From Martinezella rhizogenes (GTDB lineage: Bacteria; Pseudomonadota; Alphaproteobacteria; Rhizobiales; Rhizobiaceae), in assembly GCF_000799715.1 (NCBI RefSeq), contig NZ_JUHG01000015.1, positions 310,001 to 374,000 of the forward strand: 64,000 nt of DNA. Direction: 5' to 3'. The position numbers and the translations under genes were made by a program. Below are positions 43,333 to 51,598 of this stretch, piece by piece (position 1 is the stretch's first letter; the number at the start of each line of letters is the position of its first letter). The notes beneath the pieces were generated by a model. That model saw nothing but the letters and a program-made list of their open reading frames with translations. It ran no database searches and was not told the DNA's origin.

Positions 43333-44391
43333 ATGACATGCCAGACCTGCGACAACAATGCTCCTGCGATGGGCGAGAGACATCCCATTCTTTCTGTGCG
43401 CGATCTGACGGTGCGGTTCGCCGGCGTTGACCAACCGATCCTGGATCGTGTCAGTTTCGATGTCGGCAAGGGAGAGGTAGTCGCGCTCGTCGGAGAATCG
43501 GGTTCCGGTAAGAGCGTGACAGCGCTCTCCATCATGCGGCTGTTGCCTCCAGGCGCGACGGTCAGTGCGACTGCCATCGATTTCTCCGGACAGGACTTGC
43601 TAAACCTGTCGGCCAGTGAGTTCGATCATCTCAGAGGCGGGCGCCTGTCCATGCTGTTCCAGCAACCTCAAGCCATGCTCGATCCCACATCCAGGGTGGG
43701 CGTGCAGGTTGGAGAGCCGCTCCACTACCACAATGGCATCCACGGACGCGAGAACCGCCGCCAGGTCGTGGAACTGCTCGCTGAAGTCGGAATTCCCGAT
43801 CCGTCGGCACGAGCCGATTGCTATTCCTTCGAACTCTCCGGCGGCATGGCCCAGAGGGTGATGATGGCAGCGGCGCTCAGTGCCAGTCCCGAACTCTTGA
43901 TTGCCGACGAACCGACGACCGCCCTCGATGTCACCGTTCAAGCGCAGATCCTGCGGCTTCTCGATGCCGAGCGGCGGCGGCGGCGACTTGCCGTGCTGCT
44001 GATCACCCACGATCTTTCTGTCGTGTCAGCGGTGGCAGATCGTATTATCGTCATGTATGCCGGGCGCATCGTTGAGGAAGGACCGGCAGCACGAGTCCTG
44101 AAGCAACCGTCCCATCCCTATACGCAGGCGCTCATCCGCTGCTCTCTTTTTCAGACCGACGCGCAGGGAAAGCTTTTCTCCCTCCCCCATGGTGCCGTCC
44201 ATGCGCGGGATCTCACGGCGGGCTGCCGCTTCCATCCCCGTTGCCCTGTGGCACAGGCACACGGCTGTCTCGATCATTGCGTCATCGAGGAGCCACATCT
44301 TTGCGAAACCGGCACCGACTGCGGCTGCAAGGCCCGTTGCTGGGCAACCAGCAGCGAGCACCACGATGTCTGCGAAGGGGTTCCAGTATGA
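43333..44391 (+). CDS. Oligopeptide/opine-type ABC transporter ATP-binding protein (DppD-like)
   Basis: 352 residues. Walker A (GESGSGKSV), Q-loop (FQQPQAMLDP), signature (LSGGMAQR), Walker B (LLIADEPTTALD) and switch His (LITHDL). The C-terminal oligopeptide segment HPYTQALIR and the Cys-rich tail (GCRFHPRCPVAQAHGC) resemble the Fe-S-type C-terminus of DppD/OppD. Its N-terminus (MTCQTCDNN) also has two Cys. It overlaps the next ATPase by 4 bp. Confidence 0.93.
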   Translation: MTCQTCDNNAPAMGERHPILSVRDLTVRFAGVDQPILDRVSFDVGKGEVVALVGESGSGKSVTALSIMRLLPPGATVSATAIDFSGQDLLNLSASEFDHLRGGRLSMLFQQPQAMLDPTSRVGVQVGEPLHYHNGIHGRENRRQVVELLAEVGIPDPSARADCYSFELSGGMAQRVMMAAALSASPELLIADEPTTALDVTVQAQILRLLDAERRRRRLAVLLITHDLSVVSAVADRIIVMYAGRIVEEGPAARVLKQPSHPYTQALIRCSLFQTDAQGKLFSLPHGAVHARDLTAGCRFHPRCPVAQAHGCLDHCVIEEPHLCETGTDCGCKARCWATSSEHHDVCEGVPV

Positions 44392-45416
44392 AGCCGCGTG
44401 TCGCTGACTCCGACTTTGTCATCGTCGAAGGATTAACGAAGCACTATCTCTTGTCCGGCAGGCGGCTGGTCCGCTCCGTCGATAGTGTCAGCTTCTCGAT
44501 CCGCCATGGCGAGGTCCTTGGTCTTGTCGGAGAATCTGGCTGTGGCAAGAGCACGATTGCCCGCTTGCTCATGCGCCTGACACCACCAACGTCCGGACGG
44601 GTGAAGGTCGATGGGCGTGACGTCCTGGCATTACAAGGCGAAGAACTCCGCAAGATGCGCCGCACCATGCAGCTTGTCTTCCAGGATCCCTATTCGGCGC
44701 TCGACCCATCCATGACGATCGGCCAGAGCATGATCGCGCCGCTGATGCAGCATGCTCTCCATATGCCTGGGGATTGCAAGGCCAAGGTCCTGGACATGCT
44801 GCGCGAGGTTGGTCTTACGGATGCGTTCTACGATCGCTATCCCCATCAATGCTCCGGCGGGCAGTTGCAACGCGTCGGGATCGGGCGAGCGCTGCTTCTG
44901 CGTCCGGAGTTCCTGGTTTGCGACGAACCGACCTCGGCGCTGGACTCCTCCATGCGCACGCAGATCCTCAACCTTCTGTCGGAACTAAGGATTCGGCTGC
45001 GCCTCACCATACTGATGATCACCCATGATTTGCGGCTCGTATCGCGCTTCTGCGATCGCATCGCGGTGATGTATCTCGGCCAGATCGTCGAGATAGCACC
45101 TGCGGCCGACCTCTTCGCCAATCCGCAACATCCCTATACGCGGGCCTTGATCGCGTCCTCTCTCCTCGACGAACACGGATTGGAGGAGACGATCGACACG
45201 TTGCACGGCGAGCCGCCGAGCCCGCTCAATCCGCCGAGCGGATGTAGACTGCGAACCCGATGCGCTCATGCCGACAGCCGATGCGAGCAAGCCGAGCCCA
45301 TGCTGCGCAGCATCATGGAAGACGAAGGCACGCGACACTTCGTGCGTTGCCATCATTTCGAACGGATCGCCGCAATCCGCGTGACGCAAGCTGCGCCAGC
45401 GATGGCTGCCGGCTGA
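44388..45416 (+). CDS. Oligopeptide/opine-type ABC transporter ATP-binding protein (DppF-like)
   Basis: About 342 residues. Walker A (GESGCGKST), Q-loop (FQDPYSALDP), signature (CSGGQLQR), Walker B (FLVCDEPTSALD) and switch His (MITHDLR). The C-terminal HPYTRALI and CRLRTRCAHADSRCEQ are typical. The frame extends back to 44241, but the ATG at 44388 overlaps the DppD-like stop by 4 bp and gives the usual length. The binding-protein gene follows 50 bp downstream. Confidence 0.93.
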   Translation: MKPRVADSDFVIVEGLTKHYLLSGRRLVRSVDSVSFSIRHGEVLGLVGESGCGKSTIARLLMRLTPPTSGRVKVDGRDVLALQGEELRKMRRTMQLVFQDPYSALDPSMTIGQSMIAPLMQHALHMPGDCKAKVLDMLREVGLTDAFYDRYPHQCSGGQLQRVGIGRALLLRPEFLVCDEPTSALDSSMRTQILNLLSELRIRLRLTILMITHDLRLVSRFCDRIAVMYLGQIVEIAPAADLFANPQHPYTRALIASSLLDEHGLEETIDTLHGEPPSPLNPPSGCRLRTRCAHADSRCEQAEPMLRSIMEDEGTRHFVRCHHFERIAAIRVTQAAPAMAAG

Positions 45417-45466
45417 GCCTTGTCATCCGGCTCTTTATTCCAAAACTAAAAAAGGGGAACACAAGC

Positions 45467-46957
45467 ATGAAGCTTTTCAATAGGATTTCCGCGTTGTCAC
45501 TACTCTTCGCGGCAACGGCAACCCAAGCCCAACCGGTCGTCGTCGCCGATTTCTGGAGTATCAGGAATAATTGGGCGATGACCTCTGACGACGTCTATGT
45601 CGGCACGGTGGCCGGCTGCTACGAAGGTCTGGCCCGTGTGAACTACGACGGTAAGCTGGAGCCGTGGCTTGCCACCTCCTTCAGCCATGTCGAACCCAAT
45701 GTCTGGGAGATAACGTTAAGACAGGGCGTCGCCTTCCAGGACGGCACGCCGTTCGACGCGGACGCCGTCGCCTTCTCGCTCACCAGCCTCTTGCATGGAG
45801 ATGTTTCGGCTCGCGCCTTTCCGCCGAAAATCTTCAAGTCCGTGGAAGCCGTCGGAAAGGACAAGGTGCGCATAACGACCGCCCAGACACTTGCCATGCT
45901 GCCTGCCTATCTGGCCGCGCCGGCCACCAGCATCCTTTCCAAGGCAGCTTATAAGCCAAACGGTGCGATCGATCCGATCAGCCATTGCACGGGACCATAC
46001 ACGATCGTCTCGGTCGATCAGGCCCAGGGCCTGAAGGTAAAGGCGAACCCGACCTATTGGGGCAAAAAGCCCGCTGTCGATGAAGGCGAAGTGCGCTTTG
46101 TCCTCGACGCCAATACGCGCGCGGTCCAGGCTCGTTCGGGCGAGGCGGACATCTCACGCCTCGTCCCCGCCACCAGTGTAAAACAGGTCAACGATTCCGG
46201 CGTCGCCAAGATATCCGAGGCTGCCACGCCGCGCACCACCATGCTCGTCATCAACAACAAGAAGAAGCCCTTCGACGACGTGCGCGTGCGAAAGGCCATT
46301 CAGGCTGCAGTCGACAATCAGGCGATCTCGGAGGCCCTGTTCGAGGGGCTGATGCCACCGGCTAACGATGTCTTCCGCCCGACAGACGCCTGGGCACCAA
46401 AGGATCAGAAGCCGAGCTATAATCCCGATCTTGCCAAATCGCTACTTGCCGAAGCCGGAATCGCGCCCGGCAGCCTCAAGGTGGAGATTATCGCCTATGT
46501 CGAGAGAGCCGAATTCAAGGATATCGCCGCCGCCGTTCAGCAGATGCTGGCGGATGTCGGCATTCAGAGCACGATCAAGGCGGCGCAGTATAACGCAATC
46601 GAGCCGGATCTTCTCAGCGGCAATTTCGATCTCGCTTTTCTGTCGCGCAACTATCTGACCGACGTTCTTGATCCGGCGGGCTTCTTGTCTTCCGACTTCT
46701 CCTGCGAAGGCGGGTTCAATCTAGCGCACTACTGCTCGCCAGAAGTCGACGCCCTGATCAAGGAGGCTCGTGCCAATGACAATGACGAGCAGCGTTATGC
46801 GCTCTACGCCAAGATCGCCCAAAAGCTGCAGGATGACGCCGCGGTCGTCGATATCGTCCATGTCAATACGTTCGATGCTATCAGCGACCGTATCCAGGGC
46901 TTTCGGCCGCATCCGTTGAACAACTATTACCTCACTCCGGAACTGTCGGCCAAGTGA
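45467..46957 (+). CDS. Family-5 extracellular solute-binding protein (Dpp/Opp-type)
   Basis: About 496 residues. The signal peptide (MKLFNRISALSLLFAATATQ) follows AAGGGGAA. The mature part shows YEGLARVNYDGKLEPWLATS, then FQDGTPFDADAVAFSLTSLL and HCTGPYTIV. It is the last gene of the operon rather than the first, so the hairpin at 46967-46987 may act as the operon terminator. The ligand is unknown; neighbouring regulator types (GntR-FCD, Lrp) suggest a carboxylate or amino-acid derivative. Confidence 0.92.
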   Translation: MKLFNRISALSLLFAATATQAQPVVVADFWSIRNNWAMTSDDVYVGTVAGCYEGLARVNYDGKLEPWLATSFSHVEPNVWEITLRQGVAFQDGTPFDADAVAFSLTSLLHGDVSARAFPPKIFKSVEAVGKDKVRITTAQTLAMLPAYLAAPATSILSKAAYKPNGAIDPISHCTGPYTIVSVDQAQGLKVKANPTYWGKKPAVDEGEVRFVLDANTRAVQARSGEADISRLVPATSVKQVNDSGVAKISEAATPRTTMLVINNKKKPFDDVRVRKAIQAAVDNQAISEALFEGLMPPANDVFRPTDAWAPKDQKPSYNPDLAKSLLAEAGIAPGSLKVEIIAYVERAEFKDIAAAVQQMLADVGIQSTIKAAQYNAIEPDLLSGNFDLAFLSRNYLTDVLDPAGFLSSDFSCEGGFNLAHYCSPEVDALIKEARANDNDEQRYALYAKIAQKLQDDAAVVDIVHVNTFDAISDRIQGFRPHPLNNYYLTPELSAK

Positions 46958-46966
46958 CGAGATGGT

Positions 46967-46987
46967 TGTCGTCGGCCACCGGCGACA
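46967..46987 (+). terminator. Candidate terminator hairpin of the Dpp-type operon
   Basis: A 9-bp stem with one G-U pair (46967-46975 with 46979-46987, 3-base loop) begins 9 bases after the binding-protein stop. No T run. Confidence 0.4.
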
Positions 46988-47017
46988 CCTCCCCCGATAA
47001 CCCGATAGGGCAAGGGA

Positions 47018-47521
47018 ATGAAACTAGATCACATCGACATCGCAATTCTCTGCGAACTCCAGAAGAACGGACGTATGACAAACACAGAGCTTGCAGAGCT
47101 CGTTAACCTCTCGCCAAGCCCCTGCCTGATGCGTGTGAAAAAATTGGAGGCGGAAGGCTACATCTGCGGCTACTCGGCTCAAATTGACCTGGCCAAACTC
47201 GGCAAGGCCGTGACCGTCTTTACGGAGATCACCCTTCGGAACCACCGGCAGACCGATTTCGCCCGTTTTGCTGCGGCGATTGATAGATTGGAATCGGCAA
47301 TCGAGTGCCATCTGGTTTCCGGCAGATATGACTACCTGGTGAAGTTTGTCACCAGCGGACTTGTGGAGTATCAGACCGTCATGGAACTCTTGATAGACAG
47401 AGATATCGGGATCGACAAATATCTGAGTTTCGTTGTGCTGAAATCGCCGATCGTCAAGGCCTATAGGCCGCTCGATCCGTCTGTCGGAGCAGTCTTGCCC
47501 CAGAGGAACTCGATCCCGTGA
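47018..47521 (+). CDS. Lrp/AsnC-family regulator (copy 1)
   Basis: 167 residues. The helix-turn-helix is DIAILCELQKNGRMTNTELA, then LVNLSPSPCLMRVKKLEAEG. The C-terminal RAM ligand domain spans about residues 65-150 (VTVFTEITLRNHRQTDFARF and CHLVSGRYDYLVKFV). It likely senses an amino acid and controls the adjacent Dpp-type operon, the minus-strand oxidase/aminotransferase genes, or both. A second Lrp gene (53303-53773) flanks the other end of that gene group. Confidence 0.92.
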   Translation: MKLDHIDIAILCELQKNGRMTNTELAELVNLSPSPCLMRVKKLEAEGYICGYSAQIDLAKLGKAVTVFTEITLRNHRQTDFARFAAAIDRLESAIECHLVSGRYDYLVKFVTSGLVEYQTVMELLIDRDIGIDKYLSFVVLKSPIVKAYRPLDPSVGAVLPQRNSIP

Positions 47522-47662
47522 CGATCGGCTCTCTGGAGCAGCGGGTACGGGATAATCATGGAATGGTTGATCGGCAGAGATTGGCGATCTTGAAGACGAG
47601 AGAGTGTGGTTCAGGAATATCCGGCACCGCATTCGCAAAACATGCTGACGAAACTCGCTGCC

Positions 47663-48016
47663 TCAATCCTTCTGCACCCAAAGCTTCCGAGTGGTCTCGA
47701 TCACGCGCCAGATGCCCTTGAACCCTGGCTTCATCACGAAGCTGTCGCCCGCTTGGACACGGCGCGGCGACTGCCCTTCCTCGATCAATTCCGATACACC
47801 GGAAAGAATTGAGCAAAACTCCCAGCTGTCACCCTTGATGGACCAATAGGCGCCGGGCGTCACCTCCCAGATGCCGCTGGTCACAGTGCCGTCGGCGGAT
47901 GTCTCAATGTCCCATGTCGTGAATTTCGGTTCACCCTCGACAAGTCTGTCGGCAAGGGGAGCACCATGGCGAGGTGCAGGCAGATTCTCGAAGTCAAAGA
48001 AGGTTAGTCCACTCAT
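47663..48016 (-). CDS. Small cupin-domain protein (DUF861/Cupin_3-like), paralogue of 9119-9475
   Basis: 117 residues. SGIWEVTPGAYWSIKGDSWE, then FCSILSGVSELIEEGQSP and AGDSFVMKPGFKGIWRVIE align clearly with the cupin at 9119-9475, including the EEGQSP and AGDSF(I/V)MK(S/P)GF blocks. In both loci it is the last gene of the minus-strand group and an FAD oxidase gene is in the same group. The shared position suggests a linked role in handling an oxidase product or related amine. Confidence 0.86.
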   Translation of the reverse strand: MSGLTFFDFENLPAPRHGAPLADRLVEGEPKFTTWDIETSADGTVTSGIWEVTPGAYWSIKGDSWEFCSILSGVSELIEEGQSPRRVQAGDSFVMKPGFKGIWRVIETTRKLWVQKD

Positions 48017-48047
48017 GCTATATCCTTCATAGGTTGGTTGCGAATAG

Positions 48048-49157
48048 TCATTCCGATGCCGGCCGACCGCCAGCCGACCATAATTTCAGCTCTGCGGGAC
48101 TGAGGGTGCCCTGGACACAGGCAATCAGCTTCTCGCCCATCAAAGGTCCGAACTTGAACATCTGGCCGTCGCAATTGGTAATCACCAGGGTCCTGCCGAC
48201 CATATCGGCGTGAAACGCCTCACTGCTGTCCTTCACATAATAGCCAACGGCCATCCGGCGCGGTCTGTAGAGATCTGCGTGCCGCAGGAACGGCAGAAAA
48301 GGCGCCATAACCTGGCAACCCTCATCGGGGTCTGCTCCAAAGCCTAGGGCTGGACCTCCCGCTGTGCGATGGGCTCCAGATCCGAACTTCAAGCCGGTAT
48401 CGCGGACCGGCATCAGTGCGTAATTGTCGCCTATTCCAATATCGGTGAGGCACGGGCCACTACGCCATTGATGCATGATGTCATCAGGGACATCGACGTA
48501 GCAGACAGCCTGTCGATACGTCGGCCGCGCAAATTCAGGCAGCAACTCACCGAGCCAGGCACCCGCAGCGACAAGAACCGTGTCGGCTTGCAGATCGGTA
48601 CCATCGCCAAGTGAGACCAGGGCGCGATACATATCGACATGAGCCACGCGGGTATTGGCACGCACGTTCGCGCCGGCGTTGCGAACCCAATCGGCCAGCG
48701 CCGTGACAATGCGATCGGCCAGGAGAACGCCACCGTCCTCGTTCAAAAGGCCCCATGTTCCCTCAGGGACGGTCAGGTGTGGCGCAAGCCGCTCGATCTC
48801 TACGCTGTTCAGCCGTTCATGGGGGATTCTAAGGTCCTGGAAAGTCCTGAGGGTATCCGCGACATAGTCGGTCGGAGCATGCGATAGGCCAAGAGCACCG
48901 GTACGCTCGAACAGGCAGATCCCGAGATCATCCCAAAGACGCTGCCACGCACCGAAGGCATGGCGCACCATTGTGGTGTAACCTGCCGCCTTTCCATACT
49001 GGTAGCGGATCAATCGATGTTGATCGTGGGATGCCGACTGTGGATTAGGGACTGCGCCCTGCTCCAGCAGAGTAACCCTGAAACCGGCCTTGATTGCGGC
49101 CCGAGCGGCTGACAGCCCCACCACGCCTGCGCCAATGATGATGACATGCTTCAACAT
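48048..49157 (-). CDS. FAD-dependent oxidase (sarcosine oxidase/N-methyltryptophan oxidase-like DAO)
   Basis: About 369 residues. FAD motif: HVIIIGAGVVGLSAARAAIK. The SASHDQHRLIRYQYGKAAGY segment matches the SH-x-x-x-R-x-IR region of monomeric sarcosine oxidase and MTOX. The position of the Cys that covalently holds FAD in that family reads Gly here (AVGYYVKDSSEAF), so flavin is probably non-covalent. The ATG at 49157 is preceded by AAAGGC; 49169 is an alternative. It oxidises an N-methyl or secondary amine to an imine. Confidence 0.88.
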   Translation of the reverse strand: MLKHVIIIGAGVVGLSAARAAIKAGFRVTLLEQGAVPNPQSASHDQHRLIRYQYGKAAGYTTMVRHAFGAWQRLWDDLGICLFERTGALGLSHAPTDYVADTLRTFQDLRIPHERLNSVEIERLAPHLTVPEGTWGLLNEDGGVLLADRIVTALADWVRNAGANVRANTRVAHVDMYRALVSLGDGTDLQADTVLVAAGAWLGELLPEFARPTYRQAVCYVDVPDDIMHQWRSGPCLTDIGIGDNYALMPVRDTGLKFGSGAHRTAGGPALGFGADPDEGCQVMAPFLPFLRHADLYRPRRMAVGYYVKDSSEAFHADMVGRTLVITNCDGQMFKFGPLMGEKLIACVQGTLSPAELKLWSAGGRPASE

Positions 49158-49215
49158 TTTGCCTTTCATTCTTGCAACAAACTGACCGTCCGCAGATTTC
49201 GATTGCCGCCGGCCA

Positions 49216-49923
49216 CTATCGTCGCGAGCGTGCCAATCGCGGACCCTCGAAGTGGGACAGCCGGGCCTCCAGCCAACCGATGGCGGATAGAGCCACGAGG
49301 TTGATCACCAGATAGATGACCGAAGCCAAGACAAAGATCTCTATGATGGCGAAGGTTTCGCTCATCAGCCGCTTGGCATAGCCGGTGATTTCCAAAACCG
49401 TGATGGTCGAGGCAAGGCTCGATTCCTTGATGATCATCGCGACCTCGTTGGCATAGGCGGGCAACGCCTGGCGCAGGGCGAGCGGGAAATGGACCCTGTG
49501 AAGCGTCACCCAGGGTGACATGCCGCTCGCCTTGGCCGCCTCAAGCAAACCAACCGGGACCGACATGAAGGCGCCCCTGAATATCTCGCTGGTATAAGCG
49601 GTTGTATTGAGGATGACGGCGAAGATTGCGCAGCGCAGACTATCGCCGATCAGCCACCACAGCACCGGGTTGTGCCGGACGAAGGCAAGCTGTCCGACCC
49701 CGTAGTAAAGAATGAAAATCTGCACCAAGAGTGGCGTGCCGCGGAAAACCGCGCTGAACCCGTTGCAGAGCGCCACCACAGTCTTTCGCCGCGATAGGCG
49801 AGCAAGCGCAAAAGCCAAACCCATCGGCAACCCGACACCCACACCAAACGCGGAGATCACGAGCGTATTCCACGCACCCTTCAAAAGGACAGGCAATGCT
49901 GCCTGAATGAGATCGAGGTCCAT
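49216..49923 (-). CDS. Polar amino-acid ABC transporter permease (HisM-like)
   Basis: 235 residues. PVLLKGAWNTLVISAFGVGV, then FRGTPLLVQIFILYYGVGQL and AFMSVPVGLLEAAKASGMSP are the standard His/Glu/Gln/Arg (HEAT) permease features. The frame extends upstream to 50295 over the other permease; the ATG at 49923 gives the family length. It follows the HisQ-like gene with no gap. Confidence 0.92.
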   Translation of the reverse strand: MDLDLIQAALPVLLKGAWNTLVISAFGVGVGLPMGLAFALARLSRRKTVVALCNGFSAVFRGTPLLVQIFILYYGVGQLAFVRHNPVLWWLIGDSLRCAIFAVILNTTAYTSEIFRGAFMSVPVGLLEAAKASGMSPWVTLHRVHFPLALRQALPAYANEVAMIIKESSLASTITVLEITGYAKRLMSETFAIIEIFVLASVIYLVINLVALSAIGWLEARLSHFEGPRLARSRR

Positions 49924-49925
49924 AC

Positions 49926-50639
49926 TTATACCCTCCTGAAGCCGCGGTTGAGGCGCGCTTCGACACGCGTGAAGAACACCTGGCTGAAGCCGGTTATGGC
50001 CAGGAAGACGAGAGCGGCAATCACGTAGAAAAGAAGCGGGCTGCGTGTGGTTCCCGCGGCAATCGCCGATAGCCGCATCAGTTCTTCCAATCCCACCACC
50101 GAAATCAGCGACGTGTCCTTGATGGTTGATTGCCAGACATTGTTTAAGCCTGGCAGCGCGTAGCGCAGCATGAGCGGCCCGATGATCTTGAGGTAGACGA
50201 TCCGACGTGGCAACGACAACGAAAGAGCGGCCTCGATAATTCCGGCCGGGATGGCACGCAGCGCCCCGCGCAAAACCTCGGTCGAATAGGCACATGAGAT
50301 GATGCCGATTGAGATGACGCCCATGATGAAGCCGTAGCTGTCTCGCGCCGCTTGCTTATAGCCGAAGACATCGGCCACGGTATCCACCGCCTGGACGGAA
50401 CCGAAAAACAACAAGTAAATCACCAGCAGGCCGGGTACGCTTCGGATCAGAGTGGTGTAGCTGTAAACCAATTGCGAGATCAGCCAGGGACCCCGCCAGC
50501 GAGCGAGAGCGAAAGACATTGCGAAAAGCAGTCCCAACAGCATTCCCAGAAGGCCGACGACGATGGTAACGCCACTGCCTCTGAGGATCGCCGTGGCCCA
50601 GCCCTGCTCCACCATGAGATGCCAAAATGTCTGTATCAT
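49926..50639 (-). CDS. Polar amino-acid ABC transporter permease (HisQ-like)
   Basis: About 237 residues. TAILRGSGVTIVVGLLGMLL, then IRSVPGLLVIYLLFFG and LRAIPAGIIEAALSLSLPRR mark the HEAT permease family. The ATG at 50639 is chosen; the frame goes on to a GTG at 50669. No ATP-binding gene is present in this gene group, unlike the similar importer at 59816-62857. Confidence 0.9.
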   Translation of the reverse strand: MIQTFWHLMVEQGWATAILRGSGVTIVVGLLGMLLGLLFAMSFALARWRGPWLISQLVYSYTTLIRSVPGLLVIYLLFFGSVQAVDTVADVFGYKQAARDSYGFIMGVISIGIISCAYSTEVLRGALRAIPAGIIEAALSLSLPRRIVYLKIIGPLMLRYALPGLNNVWQSTIKDTSLISVVGLEELMRLSAIAAGTTRSPLLFYVIAALVFLAITGFSQVFFTRVEARLNRGFRRV

Positions 50640-50697
50640 CGGCCACCAGTAAACTTGCCGCCACCGCACGCAGTGACGGCATAGACATTTGCATCGC

Positions 50698-51504
50698 TCA
50701 CAGCTTGCAGGACAGCGTGTAATCGTCGCTAAACCATGTCTGGCTGACCTTCGTCATCGTGCCGTCTTTGATGAGAGCACAAATCGCCTTGTCGAGCTTT
50801 GCCTTGAGCTCCGTATTGCCCTTGCGCAGTCCGACGCCCATCCCCTGCCCGAGCGTCGTCGGATCATCGCTGGACCTGACCTTGATCTCCACGCGGGTAA
50901 AATTCGCACCATCTGAGGTCTTCAGAAAGTCAGCCCATGTCGGCGCATCCCCGAAGGCTGCGTCCAGTCGGCCGGCGGCGAAGTCGGACGTCAATTGAGT
51001 GGTGGAATCATAGGTCTTGAGGCCGGCGGTCGGAATGTTCTTGGCAATGTAACGCGCATAGGTCGTGCCGTTGACGACGCCGATCGATTTGCCGTCCAGC
51101 GCCTTCAGGACTTCGGCGAGCGAAGTCATGGACGCAATGGGCGATCCCTTTGCCACGGCGAAATACTGCGGTGCCGAGCCATAGGGGATAGAGTAGTCGA
51201 TCTTCTTCTTGCGCTCGTCCGTAATGCCGAGACCCGATATGATAACGTCGAAGCGGTTCGTATCGATTGACGGTATCAAGGTGCTGAAGGACTGGACCAC
51301 GAACTTGCATTTGACCGTCATTTCCTTGCAAATCGCGTTGGCAACATCAGCGTCATAGCCTGTGACATTGCCGTTTGCATCCGCCATGCTGAATTGTGGC
51401 GCGTCGCCTTCGGTTCCAACGGTGAGGGTTCCCTCATCAGCCCTGGCCGAAAGCGAGGAAAGCAATAGTCCACCCATAATCAAGGCAAGTGATATCTTTT
51501 TCAT
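50698..51504 (-). CDS. Polar amino-acid ABC transporter substrate-binding protein
   Basis: 268 residues. Signal peptide MKKISLALIMGGLLLSSLSA with cleavage near ARADEG. Family-3 pattern: GTEGDAPQFSMADANGNVTG, DADVANAICKEM, then RFDVIISGLGITDERKKKID. It binds a cationic or other polar amino acid or opine in the periplasm. It is co-oriented with the two permeases downstream and the aminotransferase upstream. Confidence 0.93.
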   Translation of the reverse strand: MKKISLALIMGGLLLSSLSARADEGTLTVGTEGDAPQFSMADANGNVTGYDADVANAICKEMTVKCKFVVQSFSTLIPSIDTNRFDVIISGLGITDERKKKIDYSIPYGSAPQYFAVAKGSPIASMTSLAEVLKALDGKSIGVVNGTTYARYIAKNIPTAGLKTYDSTTQLTSDFAAGRLDAAFGDAPTWADFLKTSDGANFTRVEIKVRSSDDPTTLGQGMGVGLRKGNTELKAKLDKAICALIKDGTMTKVSQTWFSDDYTLSCKL

Positions 51505-51598
51505 ATTTCATTCCCCTTTTTATATTGTTAGGTAAGCGTATTCTCTCAGTCATGCACGCATTGAGGCCTCAAGAAATCTCCTCGCTTGGTCGCTCCGA

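Noticed and set aside
40759..46957. Nickel (NikABCDE) importer, given the adjacent nickel/cobalt genes
   Set aside because: Gene order, the embedded FCD-type GntR regulator and the lack of a NikR gene do not favour nickel; the binding protein shows only general family-5 features. Kept as an unspecified peptide/opine-type importer.
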